Assembly: GCA_026120035.1 (NCBI GenBank)
Contig: JALRME010000068.1
Coordinates: forward strand, 1 to 64,000
Direction: 5' to 3'
Source of the DNA: Coleophoma eucalyptorum
Taxonomy: Eukaryota > Ascomycota > Leotiomycetes > Helotiales > Dermateaceae
Length of the DNA: 64,000 bases
Both the position numbers and the translations under genes were made by a program. The notes below the pieces were generated by a model. The model saw nothing but the letters and a program-made list of their open reading frames with translations, had not been told where the DNA came from and made no database searches. This document shows, piece after piece, positions 22,508 through 35,252 of this stretch (position 1 is its first letter; each line of letters opens with the position of its first letter).

Positions 22508-23486
22508 TCAATAGGGAAACTTCCAATCCTTGTCGAATTTGCCATAATGGACATCTGGCAGATGCTTGAAGATATTTTCGTACCCTTCGGTGTAGGTTGC
22601 AGGGTCCTCTGCTTGTTTGAAATAGTCCTCGCCTTGGGCTTTGACGACGGGGTCTTCCCACATTGTCCTCATCCATGCTAAAGCTTCAGGGGAGGCAGAG
22701 TCCAGAGGCAAGTTATACGAGCGGAAGCGCTATTTACAAGTAAGAAACACTCTCTGATTTTATACTGGACGATGCCAAAAGAGAGAGAGAAAACTCACCC
22801 AGAGAACAGGCCAGAAGAAAGCGTCAGCAATGCAGAAGTCACCGAACAAAAAGCCCTTATCAGAAACAGCCAATTCCTTCAGCTTCTGAGCAGTTTTGGT
22901 CCTCGATTGAGACCATATGGTTAGCAGTCTCTGAATCTGCTCCTTGGCTTTCTCATTAACGGGGATATTCCCCGTGTATTTGCCTAGATAGTTCGAATCG
23001 AAGTTGCGCACTTCGGCAAAGCCCGAGTGCATCTCAGCCGCCGCACTACGCGCCAAGGCCCTCAACTGCCGGTCTTTTGGCCAAAGGGCAAGCTCAGGAT
23101 GACTCTCAGCTAGAAACTCACAGATGGAGAGCGAGTCGTTGATAGCAATGTCCGAGCCTAGCGATGTAGATCTGAGGACGGGGACCATCCCACTAGGGGA
23201 GAATTTTTTAACCTGTGTGATTCATTTAGACATGCATCATATGATCTTAGGCAGAGAATCCTGGACATACACCTGCTCGGCCTTCCTCTGTATAGAGGTG
23301 AAAATTGCTCATTTTATAAGGAATGGAGAAGTGTTCGAGCACGAGGACAACTCGGGCGGTCCAGCCTAGGAGAAGCCGTTGTTAGAGAGATACGACAAGA
23401 ACATGAGTAAATGGAGTTGGAATACTTGAGTATCTCGTGTAATATCCCACCAGATGGTATGCGGAGGAGCTAATTGCAGTAGACAT
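22508..23486 (-). CDS. Glutathione S-transferase family protein
   Basis: Four exons (23486-23426, 23365-23274, 23212-22799, 22729-22508) give 262 aa. The N-terminal thioredoxin-like domain starts YHLVGYYTRYSSWTARVVL and contains the conserved cis-Pro loop in SPSGMVPVL and the glutathione gamma-glutamyl contact region NDSLSICEFLAE. The helical C-terminal domain contains GDFCIADAFFWPVLW. Members conjugate or reduce substrates using glutathione, in the cytosol. The closest overall feel is the YfcF/maleylacetoacetate-isomerase-like group, but class assignment needs alignment. Intron 1 has a textbook CTAAC branch site. The likely catalytic Ser or Cys lies in the RYSSW segment interrupted by intron 1. 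The gene lies between the zinc-cluster regulator and the GT2 pseudogene. Confidence 0.88.
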
Positions 23487-23810
23487 GATGAGTTGTTCTA
23501 TTCGTTTGAAGGCAAGAGGGGGGTGTATGTCGGTGGAGAACAAAAGCAGAATATCAGTGGTAAGAGCAAAGAATTGGATTATAAGCCGAAAACAATGTGA
23601 TTTTTCAAGTTGTGTTTATATTCTCAATGGTAGATCTTCTTCGCAGACTCTCAGCTTAAGAAGTTCAAGTCAGGATCTGAGTCATTTCCATTTAACTCGA
23701 GGTGGGGGAAGCTAAGCTTTATGCGAAAACTCATTGCTAAGGAAACAACAAGTAGCCAATCACCATGGCTCTACTCATTATTTATAGGAAACTGTGTTAT
23801 ATAATAAAAT
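23487..23810. other. Upstream region of the GST gene
   Basis: A 324-bp stretch upstream of the GST start, AT-rich at its right end. It should hold the GST promoter. No gene is seen. Confidence 0.55.
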
Positions 23811-25075
23811 TCAGAAGTTGTTCAGTATCTTGAAGCGCAGAGACAGTAGACTCTCAACATCCCCGCTGTTTACCCGTGTGCAAACCTCTAAGTTACCAGG
23901 ATAGCGGGATGGAGAGCATGTGGCAGGGGATTGCCTGGGACACGTGAAGCGAGAGGCCTCTGAAGAAGATCGCGAACATGAGGGTCCATTTGAACTTTTC
24001 GAGGACTGATTGGTGGGGTAAACAATCAGTAATTGGCTTGAGTTCGCTAACTTGGTGTGGACCTGGGCTGGTAGGGAAAGGAGATGGCAATCGGGAGAGG
24101 CTTTTGTGTGTAGCGGTCTCAACAACAGCGACAGCTGCCATATACATATATAAAATAAGTTAAATAATAGGGATTGCTCATAAGCTAGTAGAAGTGACTT
24201 CTATCCAAACAAATATCGTTGTGCAGCAAGACCAAAGATTCCAGCTAGGCCGAAAATGATGATAATAGCACTAGTTCTTCCATGCGTCCAAATAGTACTT
24301 GTTTAAGTAACCATTCTGCAGTCCAACGACCACATAGTTCACAAGTGTGATAATCCAAGCACTACGAATGATATAGTGGTTCTAATATATGCAATCATGT
24401 TGCTCTATGATCCGATATTAATGCTAGAAGCTAGGAAGCGCTTGGAGAGAGATGTGTGGAGGCCCTTGTAATACTATATGAAGAACAAGTTGAAGGTAAG
24501 TTTGTTACAGCGATATACGTACTTTGGACAGCACGTGAGCTTATTCTACACAGTAAGGGATACACCTGCATTGAACCCGTTGCCGGCCTAGGACGCCATT
24601 CGGATTACGTAACGGTTCAGTTGTACCATGTCGAAATCTTCTGAGGCGCAGGATTCTGATCGGAACCTTTCGATACCATCTCCATCGTCAAGGGAGACTC
24701 TTTGGACTGCGAATCGATGTAGAATGCCATTGTGTCCAGCGAAAGCGGCAATATCACCGTTAGCTACATCATAGAGAATACCAGTGCAGATCAAGTCGGT
24801 AAAGAATCTAATACCATTCCCACAGAAGTTGTAGGAGAACTGCATAATGGCCGAAGAGAACTGAATGATTGCTACCTCAGGTGGTTGTTCCATTTCACTT
24901 GCGGCATCGAGGAGATAGTGTTCCGGTACTTGAGTGTCTAAGTCGGTAATTAGAATGTGATCGCCTACGCGGATATATTCGTCAGCCTAAGCACGGCCAT
25001 TTTCACTGAGGAGGGGGATTTCTCAGAATTCTGTTCATTTGGCGTTTTGGCATTCTTCAAAACAGGAACAAAATA
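23811..25075 (-). pseudogene. Decayed family 2 glycosyltransferase (fungal chitin-synthase-like GT2)
   Basis: Reading the minus strand in shifting frames recovers the second half of a fungal GT2 membrane glycosyltransferase. In order: IPLLSENGRA then an in-frame TAG at about 24992-24994; the GT-A core ILITDLDTQVPEHYLLDAA with its acidic DxD-type motif; MEQPPEVAIIQFSS; FFTDLICTGILYDVANGD; FAGHNGILHRFAVQ; SEDFDM; after further stops GFNAGVSLTV, KRFLAS and IIIIFGLAGIFGLAAQRY; and near 23,893-24,000 the membrane segment FKWTLMFAIFFRGLSLHVSQ and CHMLSIPLSW. Multiple stops and frame changes show that it is not functional. The N-terminal half upstream of 25,075 is not recognisable. Identification rests on remembered family motifs. 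Confidence 0.8.
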
Positions 25076-26791
25076 ATTAGTGAGACCCATAATAACAGAC
25101 GCAGTTGGGTAAGAGAGTAATTGAAAAGAGAGCTAGTGAAGTGATATGGATCTGTATCAATTAAGCCAATATAGATACTTGGAGCACACAACAACAGTAC
25201 ATGATTAAGGGCTATTGCTACGAAGCAAGGTTTGGGGCTACTTTTGGTGTCTACCGCTCGATCTACGGGATAATAATTACGGGGATTCATGGGCTGAAGG
25301 TTGATTGGGCATCTGGAGCCCTGGAGATACGGGCTATTGAATGTGCGTTACTCGCTATAAAGGTGGATTAATTGTGTAAATTATATTGGATTGCTTTCGT
25401 GCATAGAAACAACAAGGCTGGTATGCAGCTCCTGAGATTCGTCTCCATTTGGTGCTTTTCCCCTGTCACCATGCAGAATGAAAGAAAGAGCAGATGCAGG
25501 TACCGGGGGGAAGAGGAAGAGGTTGCCTAATCCTGTGGCTGGCGTCGTGGCCCGCGAATTGGCCACAGCCCGCACGACAGTGGTAACACGCTAGGATATA
25601 TAGACGTAGAAGTGGCGTTTTATAGAGTGTTGGGTTGCGTTGGACCAATGTTGGATCGAATTTCGCAATGCCCATGAGGTACAGACAGAAGGCGTGTCAT
25701 TATTGGTTAACTTACCTACGAGCTTGTCCCGGATAATGGATCATTAGGTCGCAGAGTTGACGGGCTACGAAGATCATTGGAGTAGATTTTGAGCGAAAAA
25801 GCAAGCATAGACATTGTACTTACACGACAAACACTCGTCTAGTAGAGAGCCTCACAAGGGCATGAAAGTGGGTACGACTATACTATGCCAAATCCGTCTA
25901 AGCAGCAGCTGAACGATTGGGAGGTAGAGCTTATTCGGAAGATGAAGATTTCCAAAAAGCAGGGTGCTCGGCATGAACAGAGTCTAATCCAACGCATTCG
26001 TGGATCGCAACCAAACCATACAGGGGTGCCAAAGGCAACGAAAAGACATACAGAAAGGACGAAAAAACTCAGCGTAAACACACTAAACCACTAATGCGAG
26101 CAACAAATAACCATGGTTTACTTGCGTCCGCCCGCCCCTCCCCCAGCTTGTGCATTCACCATAGTAACAACGCTCACCGTTTCTTGCTGTAGTACTTCCG
26201 CACTCTTTTGCCATGGACATTCATGACTCGATCGAAAACACTCCTCTGGTACAGCACTAGAGGTCAGAGGGTTTAAAATGGCCATTATAGAACCAGGAGT
26301 TTTCTGTCATAAGTCTCCATTATAAAAGCGGTGGTCTTAATGTAAACAGGCCAGCAAAATCAAGCGCCTACTTTTGATCCAATGACACGCCTCAATCGCG
26401 ATTGTGCCTTGCTTCGACCCAACCTAAATAAGTTCGGATGTTTAAATGACAACTCAGCTCAAGTTCTACTAGCTGGAGATTACCATTGACAAGGGTACCT
26501 CAACATGAGAACATCCTCAATGTTCAGCCTTATGGGCTTCCTCGCGGCATTACGACACGGCACTAGCGAGTAACACCAAAGTTGTGTTATATCAAAGTGA
26601 GGCGATGTCTGATAGCGAGATCTAAGAGTACATGCTAGACACCCGTGTCTACTCCTTCACTTCTTAGATTCCATCAAAAGCTATGTATTTCAAGACCCCC
26701 ATGCCACCTATCCCCCACCCAAATAATCCTCCCATTTTCGCCGTGCTCAAATATCCCATCCGGTTGCGTGGTCAATGCCTCAACGATAAGA
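25076..26791. other. Gene-poor region between GT2 relic and acidic protein
   Basis: Contains only short frames. The most gene-like is a basic 69-codon frame at 25885-26094 (+), rich in Lys, Arg and Gln, with no recognised family. The lost 5' half of the GT2 gene would be expected here but is not detectable. No RNA gene or terminal repeats were found. Confidence 0.5.
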
Positions 26792-27532
26792 TCAATCCTC
26801 ATCGTCATCATCAGCAGCAACCTCTTCCTCGTTAAACTCCTCCTCATCCTCAACTGCAGCTGCGACTGCGGCCTTTTTCTTGGTGGCTGGAGCCTCAGGC
26901 TCTTCTTCCTCTTCCTCTTCCTCTTCACCATTCTCCTCATCATCGGCCGCAGGCTCAGCAACCTTTGATTTCTTCGAAGGAGCAGGTTCTTCTTCTTCTT
27001 CGTCGTCCGCAGGAGCTATTTTGCGCTTCTTCACCGGAGGGGCAGCTTCTGTACTAGGCGTCAGCTACACTGTCATCATAATGTATAGAACAGGAAGTGG
27101 GGGAGAGTTGCGCACCCTCGGCGTCGCCATCTTCGTCCTCGGCATCTTCATCCTCGTCTTCCTCGCTGTCCGAGGCAGCAGCAGCACCGTCATCATCAAC
27201 CTCCGAATCTTCGTATCTAAAAGCCTCATGTATTAGTCAATGTTCCTCGCGATGGGGTCCAAACGGTACAAGGTATTTCTCAGCCGAGCGTTGGTCCGAA
27301 CGGGAGCGGGGAATGGGTTGATAAGGCAAGTGGAATTGAACACCATTGGAGCTTCTGGCGATATTGTAGAGACCCATAGAGTGGTCGCAATGTATATGCG
27401 ACCACGAAAATACTTGTAGGAAAGACGCTAATGGAGGGTTGTGGTTGGGACTTACTCTTCTTCTTCCTCACTCTCGTCCGAAGGCAGGGCAACAAGCTCC
27501 TCGTCATCGCCTCTCTTCTTTCTCGTAGACAT
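26792..27532 (-). CDS. Highly acidic, low-complexity (probably nuclear) protein
   Basis: Three exons (27532-27456, 27216-27116, 27048-26792) give 144 aa. Nearly the whole protein is Glu/Asp-rich with Lys/Arg islands: STRKKRGDDEELVALPSDES at the start, PVKKRKIAP (a classic nuclear-localisation-like motif), PSKKSKVAE, then long Glu runs and a final acidic tail VAADDDDED. Such composition is common in histone chaperones and nucleolar proteins, but no folded domain is visible and I do not assign a family. Both introns are required to avoid stops and leave the acidic bias unbroken, which supports the model. The 5' untranslated region contains a GCAAGC-type repeat near 27681-27710. Confidence 0.7.
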
Positions 27533-28266
27533 GATTGAAGGATTAGGGATGGACCGGACAAGACGGATGGATGCGTAACACAAAACTGATGATGGCGTAG
27601 GAAAGGATGAAGACGAGCGGTTTGTTGTGAGGCTGGAAGAGAAGGAGAAAAGGAGATGGGATGGGAAAAGGAACGATGAGCAGGCAAGCAAGCAGGCAAG
27701 CTGGCAAGCTGAGGGGGGCATAAGCCATTGGCTGATTGGTGGGCGAATCTCACTCCAGTAACTCCACAGCGAAAGCTGCAGCACGGACCATCCCAGGAGA
27801 GCGTCATCTCCAAGTCTAACCGAATAAGCGCAAGGGTCATGCCAGGGGGGAAACAGGGGAAGTAACCGAGCTTCGTTTCCCATCCGGGTTGGGCCTAGTT
27901 TTTCGGAGGGCGTGGTGGGGAAGTGATTGGCTGGCTGATCCCGCTGCGTGCTGGTGAAGCGAGGAAAGATCAGGTGACGTGCCCTGAGAAAACCGTACTG
28001 GACCTTGCAGCCTCACCTCTAGGCCTTTCTATGCAGGGGATGATATCAGGATTATGGGCAGTCTTGGGTCTGGATGGAAAACGTGACTTTGTTCCGTAAG
28101 TCGTGTGCTTCCATCAGAAGCGTCGAATATGGTTGCTGCTTGCAATGTAGAATGAATGGTTGATAAAGGTCAACGACATAGTGGACGGCATGACAATGTT
28201 CATTCTATCCATTCTTTCTTGTCTGTTGAGTAGACACTTGTTCACCTCAGCCCTGCGCTCCCTATA
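27533..28266. other. Intergenic region with a GCAAGC tandem motif
   Basis: A 734-bp stretch between two minus-strand genes. The promoter and leader of the acidic-protein gene lie here, with a run of GCAAGC/GCAAGCTG units at about 27,681-27,710. Open frames antisense or in other phases (for example 27452-27883) are Ser/Leu/Pro-rich and unconvincing. Confidence 0.5.
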
Positions 28267-31200
28267 CTACTCCCACTTCATCACCCAGTCACTACTCCAA
28301 GCCCCGGCGGCAGTCGAGTTCATCAATGCCTTGATCTCCAACACCTGACTTGTCCCGTTCCACGTCCATCCACTGGTGAGTTGATTCCCATTTAAGGTCA
28401 CGCTACTGATGTTCTTACCAACGCCCAGAATTGTCACATTCGCCAGTGGGTTGCTGTCCTGAAATGTGCCTCTACCCGTAGCATAGAGTGCTTGGTTTGC
28501 AAGCGAGAACTGCAAATAGTTAGCAGTTCGTCCAACTAGAGATTCTCAAAGGATGGCATACCTCAACAATTAGAGTAGCATTGGGGACCAAACTCTCGCC
28601 GTCATCAACGTACAGGGTACCGCTTGCACTTCCCGTGCTACTGAGCGCAGCAATGAGTCCCCAAGGATTCTTTCTAGAGGCTGCAGTCGTCATGCCTGGC
28701 TCTTGTGTTGGAAGAATACTCCCACCACGAACATAAACAGGGATATGGCCAAGGGGTGCATCAATAGTAATGTTCTCACCAGGCCTGGCCGCAACGCTCG
28801 ACTGATTGTACCAGTCATACCAGACCTCTCCTGCACCTACACCCGGGAATACTCCATCAACGGAAGTAGCACCTTGGGCTAGAACTGGAGTGATCATGAG
28901 AGATCCACCCAAAAGGAATTGACGGTCAGCCGAAGCGAGTATTGGCTCATTAGGGAATTCCCAGGCAAGAGCTCGCATAACCGTACTGCCTGTCTCGTGG
29001 GCATGGTAGAACAGCGTGTACATATATGGTAGCAGGAGATATCGGATTTTCATGGCAGCTTTAGATGCATCAATGACGGATTCCCAACGGTATGGTTCCT
29101 GTGATAATGCCGTGAGAGTATTGTGGTTTCTATAGAACGGGAAAAATGCAGAAAGTTGCATCCAGCGATTGCAGAGTTCTTCGTCAGTGTTCCCATTAAA
29201 ACCACAGGTGTCAACTCCGAACATTGGAATTCCAAAGAGCGAGAATGAAAGCGCTTGAGGAATCGAGAAGAACATGAACGCCCAGAGACTCTGCTTTGGT
29301 ATTAGAAATTTACACCAAGAATCGAAATATTGCACTTACAGTATTATCACCACCCCAATGTCCAGCCCATTTGCCAGATCCAACAAAAGTAGAACGTCCA
29401 ATAATGAAAGGTCTCTTTCCAGGGAAAATGTTTAGAAGACCATGGTAAGTGGCGTTTAAGATCTGAGTGCCAAAGAGATTGTGAAAATCATACTCGACAG
29501 TACCGCCGTGGTGTGTAGCATTAGGGCTGACAGCATGAACATCCAAGGCGCCTTGGATATTGTCAATAACATATGGTGGGTAGATCAGATCTCTAACTCC
29601 AGCAGTAGGCGTAGTTCGCAAATACGGCTGAGTTGTTGTCGTAGTCGGAGCAGGACCAGCAGATGATGACGCTGCTGCTGCTTGAGAGCTTGCTCCAGCC
29701 GATGCGGATGCTGCCTCGGTTGCATTGGTAAGATTGAAGCCTTCTGGGTAGCCATACACAATATTGCCTGGCTCTCCTGGAAGCGAAAATGGAGGATGTA
29801 CTGGGTTAAGGGTAACGTTGTTACTTCCACATGAACCGACACAGAATGAAGAAACTTCACTCATATCAATCCAAATACCATCAAATGGAATGTTCCCGTG
29901 CCAAGTAGTTAATTCGTTCTTCCACCATTCGAAAGCACCCCCGCCTGCTAAAGATGCTCCGATCCAGTCAGGAAACACGGTATAACCTGGCCAGACTGCA
30001 CCAATATATAAGCTGCCATCTGGATTAAGCATAAAACTATCTGTAGCATTGCCCCTATCGAAGATCGGGTACGCATCGCTTTCATTCAATGGATTGGGAA
30101 TATACACAGCCGAATCAACGATGGGTATATAGTGTTGGCCATTAGCATGTAGCTGAGCGAGGAACTTTTGGCCCTCAGGATAAGGAAAGGTATTCTGGTC
30201 ATTTTCAAAGTCTCTATACTGGTTCATGTAATCAATATCGGTCCAGATATTCTCCAGGGGAATGCCGAACCTGGCAAAGTTATCGACAACGTCTTGTACT
30301 TCCGACCAGTTGGCATAGCCCCATCGACACTGATGGTAACCAAACGTGAAATATTGCTGCATTGCAGGCAGGCCAGCAGCACTCATCTGATATGACTTGG
30401 TGATTTTCTGTTGGGTTGGTCCGGCATAGAAGTATAGATCTATATTACCACCCAGTGTTCTCCACGTGATGTTCTCGGGTTTCATAACTACTTCTTGACC
30501 ATGAGAATTTCGAAGGTAGACTCCGTGAGAGTACGAAATGTACTGCGCCGAGGCGTTGGTAGCGTTTGCCGCATATTCATAATCGCCAGTGCTTTCGTTG
30601 AACTCATAGTAACGAGTGTCCATATAGAAAGGATGGTCACCATAGATGTTACCATCAATCGGGTCTCCAACGTCAGCTGCCCAAAATGTCCGGGTAAAAT
30701 TGTTGCCCATTCTGAGACCATGGATGACCTCGCCCAAGCCATAGAGGTTGTAGTTCTCTGGCAATGAACTAGCAAACTCAACGAATTGGTTTTCGAAAAC
30801 CAACTGAGACCCTGCGGTGGAAAATATGACGTCTCCTGTAGACTGTCGAATGATACTGAAAGAGAAAGTTGGATTATTACTCCAGACAAAGTTCAGATCA
30901 TTTTCTAGTGCTGTAGAGTTGGCATCTACGTCAATGGTAGGTTTCGTGACTAAAACTTCAGGAAGCTCAAACCAGGTGCTGTTATCAGAGCCAACATATG
31001 TGGGTGTAATTTCAACATGAAGTCGATCAGACGATTGGTATTCGACAGTTAGATTTAAAGCTTCAACATCGGTGCCATAGACGTTACAAGCTGTTCCAGC
31101 CAGGCTAAGCGACGCTGTCAAGCCGTATGGAGTCCGCAAAACATTTGAGGCAGTGTATCCGGGACACACCGTCTGAGCATCGACTGCTTCCGGATCATTG

Positions 31201-31358
31201 ATGTTTGGAATTAAGTTGACGCTGTTATCAGCATCTGATGGAACTGTAAATTTTGGAAGAGCGCTGGTTGTCGAAGTAGCACTCTGTGCTTGTGCAATAT
31301 TGTATAGGCAGATGACTTGGACAATAAGCCATAAGCCAAGATTGACCCCCCAAAACAT
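28267..31358 (-). CDS. Secreted GH31 alpha-glucosidase
   Basis: Three exons (31358-29340, 29293-28562, 28509-28267) encode 997 aa. The chosen Met (MFWGVNLGLWLIVQ) opens a signal peptide ending near IAQAQS; the same frame extends upstream to a Met at 31571, which would add a second hydrophobic helix. The catalytic domain carries the GH31 marks: nucleophile Asp in GIWIDMSEVSSF and acid/base Asp in GHWGGDNT, plus YGLGEVIHGLR and FGYHQCRWGY. The insert between EAASASAG and PTTTTTQPY is Ala/Ser/Thr-rich. The C-terminus ends in a beta-sandwich domain (TLYVDDGESL). Many N-glycosylation sites fit secretion. It releases glucose from the non-reducing ends of maltose or starch oligomers. The gene resembles the Aspergillus AgdA type. 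Confidence 0.94.
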
Positions 31359-32437
31359 GTTTTGTTGAACCCCGAACTGATTTCTCAGGCGTTTGTAGGA
31401 ATATATTGTAAGGTATAGGATTAAAAGCCAAATACTGAAGGCCACTAATACCGAACGATTACGAAGATTCTCAGCAAACAATTGTAGTGCTAGTGAGCCT
31501 TCAATTAATCGAAAAGACTTGACATGACAAAACAATGACCAAGGTAAGAGGAAGTTCCAAAGAGCAGCCATCTTATACTTTGTATTTGGTGTGCAGTCCG
31601 TCCTTCCAAGAATCGTACTCCGCGATCACCCCGCCACAAAAACCCCGCAGTACAGTTGCGTTCGACTGGGGATACAACAGCATTAGCTCTATGGGGGCAT
31701 GGAGTAAGCTGTCGCTACGGCAAAGCTGCAGCTCTTTCCGTCTGAATGCTATAGATGGGCCGAAAGAACCTTGAAAAGATAGGATGTGCAGGCGGCGCTC
31801 AGAATAGGGCCGAAATACAGTGCAGCTTTAACCGCTCATGGCATAAAAGCCGATGGAAAAGAGGTAGAAGGTTGTTTTAATTCAGACTGAAGCTCTCTAG
31901 AGCTCTTCAGAGCTCGCCAGTTGTCATCATTGCGGATATTTGCAAAAGTTTGATGTCGTTAGTTGGACGTGGCTTTTGCGACTATCATATAGTCTGCATT
32001 CTACCCCGCGTATATCGACAAAATTCAATGTAAGGTCGGAGGTAGAGCTCGTCTCGCATGACCATTACTAAGTGATGTCATGATTATCAGACAGAAAAGT
32101 TCAACAGGGCCTATCATAAAAGCGCCGAGGATACGCGCGATATATGCCGCAATAATACAGCGAGAATTTGTGCGGAAGGTGAGCTGATCTTTTAGCACAA
32201 ATAGAAGGGAAAGAGACAAGAACAAAAGTTGGCGGAGATTCCAATCACGTGTTGTTATTTTCCAAAGAGGTAAACCGGACAAGTCACTTTTCCAAATCTT
32301 ATTGGTCACTTTCTTGTTTCCTCTTCCTTTCCTTCTCTCAATGGAAGGTCACTTCCCGGTGTCAACTTATTCTTTCCTTCTCTCCTTCTCTTACTCTCGC
32401 GCTCTCGCTCTTTACATCAAATACCGCCGGCAACTTG
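31359..32437. other. Promoter region of the alpha-glucosidase gene
   Basis: This stretch separates the 3' end of the MFS gene from the GH31 start, both on the minus strand. It contains a clustered AGAGCTC motif near 31,893-31,912 and a long pyrimidine tract at about 32,369-32,414. The pyrimidine tract lies on the plus strand, close to the MFS gene end. No gene is seen. Confidence 0.5.
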
Positions 32438-34147
32438 TTATAGCACGAACTTAAATCCGGGAGGACACTCACGACCCTCAACAAAAACAATCTTTCCGCT
32501 GTTCAGCTTACGGTTTATGTTCCGGTAGTACAAGAATGCTGCCGCTGCTGCAATAATCATGAAGGCCTGAAAGCATGCCGAAACAATCAACGCTGGTGCA
32601 TAAATTGGTGCATCTTGAGTACGGAAAGCCTCTGATGAGATGATTCCAGCAATGTTCTGCATGCCAGCTACCAAGCCAAGCTGTGTTGCTCGACCCGAAA
32701 TCGAGACTTGGTTGCTTGATAGCCAGGCTGGAACGATGACAGCCGGAGTGAATGTGCCGAATGTTAGTAGAAATGTGCTGTCAATCATGTTAGCAATCGC
32801 CCACCAAGAGATGATTCTGTCACATACCAGAAGTATCCAGCTCCAGTGTGGTGAACTAGATCAGCTGTACCAAGCACTATAAATCCAATCATGGAGACAA
32901 TGGTAGCACCGATTGCACAGAGAGCCCTCTGTTGATATCTATCCGAAATCCAACAAACAAGCACAATGCACAAGCCACCACTCAGATTTGGACCGATGGT
33001 GAACAAATTTGCTCGGATCGAGTTTTTAGTGAGTCTCTTGATGATGGTCTATAATATATTAGATATTTGTGTCCTGCAATCAAAATACCACATACCGGAA
33101 GGAAGTTGGAAATACTGGCACAAGCAACACCATATCCAAGCGCCATGGAAGCGTACAGCCACGTCTGCCACTGAAGCAGCGGCTTTAGTGTAGCTGACCA
33201 GGAAAACGTTCCTACCTCTTCCTCTGATGTAGCCGCAAGGCGAATTTTGGAGCATTCCTTTTCGTCCTTGCTAAAGTATCGCGAGTGCTGTACATCTCTT
33301 GGCAGAAGGAAAAAAGCCAGGATAGCAAGGAAAATTGTGAGTGAACCTTCAATGAGGAATAAATACTGCCAGCCTTTTGAATCGTCAGATCTGAACTTCG
33401 AAGAATTCATCCATCTTGATGGAAGTATTTACCATAAAGTGCTTTATTCTCCCACTGGAAAACACTGTACGCGATCAACCCGCTCACAGCGTTGGCCACA
33501 AACCCCATCATATAGAATAGACTGATTCTCTTCGCAATCTCTTGCCTGGTATAGAACAAGGTCAAATAAAAGATCGCCGAAGGGAAGAAACCGGCCTCAA
33601 CGCAGCCAAGAAGTATTCTAGCAGCTGCTTGCGCATTAGTCTTTTACAACCATTCTCATCATGTTCGGAACAATACCTAGAATTCCACCAAAGTTGTGTA
33701 CAGCCGTACTGCCGAGGGAGATTGCTCCCCAACATGACATCAGGATCGGAATCACAACGGCCGGGTTGAATCTCCTGGCTAAAATGGTCGCTGGGATGTT
33801 GAAGGTTCCATACGGAATGTAAAAGAGGACGAGAATCAGAGAATATTGATTTGCTTTCAATCCAATATTTGCCTCGAAGCCATCCGTTTTAGCATTTCCG
33901 AGATTAGCTCGATCGAGTGAGTGGGTGAAGTAAATGATTGCTGTCCGGATTAAAATTATGCGCATTGTCATGTGTAGAGAAACGCACCAAGAATTGGGAG
34001 GATGATGAAGTCGAGTTTTCGCACAAGGTGCTTCTGGACTATTTGATTGAGATTGTCGTGATGTGAATCTACATCTCTCGGTATAGAAGCCTCGTCGTCG
34101 GGCTTATCCAGAGATGGCTTTGACATTACTACCGTGCTCTTAGCCAT
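32438..34147 (-). CDS. MFS transporter, anion:cation symporter (Dal5/Tna1-like)
   Basis: Six exons are proposed (34147-33988, 33940-33677, 33627-33456, 33390-33096, 33048-32828, 32777-32438), giving about 483 aa. The protein has the family features: the first-helix stretch YFTHSLDRANLGNAKTDG, PATILARRFNPAVV, ARILLGCVEAGFFPSAIFYLT and the second-half block TIIKRLTKNSIRANLFTIGP. There are about 12 hydrophobic segments. Close relatives take up small carboxylates, allantoate, nicotinate or vitamins with protons at the plasma membrane; the substrate is not determined by sequence. The intron 3 donor is ambiguous: CA|GTGGGA joins in frame, while the stronger-looking G|GTAAAT at 33432 shifts frame. 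Acceptors and the other introns are well supported. Confidence 0.85.
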
Positions 34148-35252
34148 TCTTCACGCAGTATCTCGATGGCTCACTTCCGTCGGAAAATGGAGAATAAATC
34201 CTGTACGAAGAGAATCGATATTGCTGAATTCATTCCAAGAATGATATGGCGAACATTAAAATACTGTCTTCTTATCAGATAGCAGTCACACTTGCATGCA
34301 GCTATTCAGTTCCTCAACTCCGATAGGTTAGAATGGTTTTGCAAATCCAAAAGCCCCCTTCAAGCCCACTCTTGGTAGTTGTCTCTTAATTCATAATCAG
34401 TCAGCACCACCTATGTGCAGTTTGAGATATCGAATACTTAAGCTATATTTTTCTGGAAATTCTGTGCGAGGTTCAATAAATTTTCGCATAGCCGTAAGTA
34501 TGAGCCACACAGAAAAAAAATGGCGTGTTATACCACACTTAGCGTTCTAAGCAGAACCAAGAGCCCGGATCCGAGTCTTGGGACACGTGACCGATAAGAT
34601 CTAGAGAAATGGGGTATTTCGTAGCTGTCTACGGAGTATTCATTCGCCATATGAGTAACAGCTTCTGTGGTGACCAACAGCTTGGATTAAGATCTCTCGT
34701 ATTCTTGATTCAAATGCGACCATTTGGCTACTCCTCCCGTTTTGCGAGCCGAGCTCACAAGGCAAGTCATGTGCTTGGCCATCGCTAAGCATCAACACGA
34801 AGAAGCGAGAGTACTGTCACTACGGAAGGGTGTTATCTGGGTTTTTATACTCAATACTAAAGGCCTTAACTTATTCAATTTGGACTCTAGCTATGCGCAA
34901 ATCTGAAGCAGTATCCACCAGTCATGATGAACTCGTTCGGACTAAAGCCAAAGCCAGTGCAAAGGAGACTCTAAAAAGTGGGTTGGAGCTGATAAGGTCA
35001 AATCATCAAAGCGCCAGGAAGAAGCGAGATGTATCAGACAAGGCTGGAACAACCGTGTTTAAGTTTGCTGCAAGAAAGCTTCTGTTCAGACGTTATTTCG
35101 TCTCACTAATATCGAGATCGCCGCTATTTTGATCAGCCAGAAACACACCCGCCCTCCCCCGCCTATTAGTTGTCATCATAGGATGGGGCCGTGCTTTGCC
35201 ACATATAATTCGAGCGTGCTCCAAGTTTCCATTCACATTCCACATCTTCAAT
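34148..35252. other. Intergenic between divergent MFS and SET genes
   Basis: This 1.1-kb spacer should carry both promoters. Small frames at 34724-35132 (+) have no recognisable family. No RNA gene or repeat is apparent. Confidence 0.5.

Noticed and set aside
27280..27883. Long minus-strand open frames overlapping the acidic-protein leader
   Set aside because: They are Ser/Leu/Pro-rich with no family signal and overlap exon 1 of a better supported gene in another phase.
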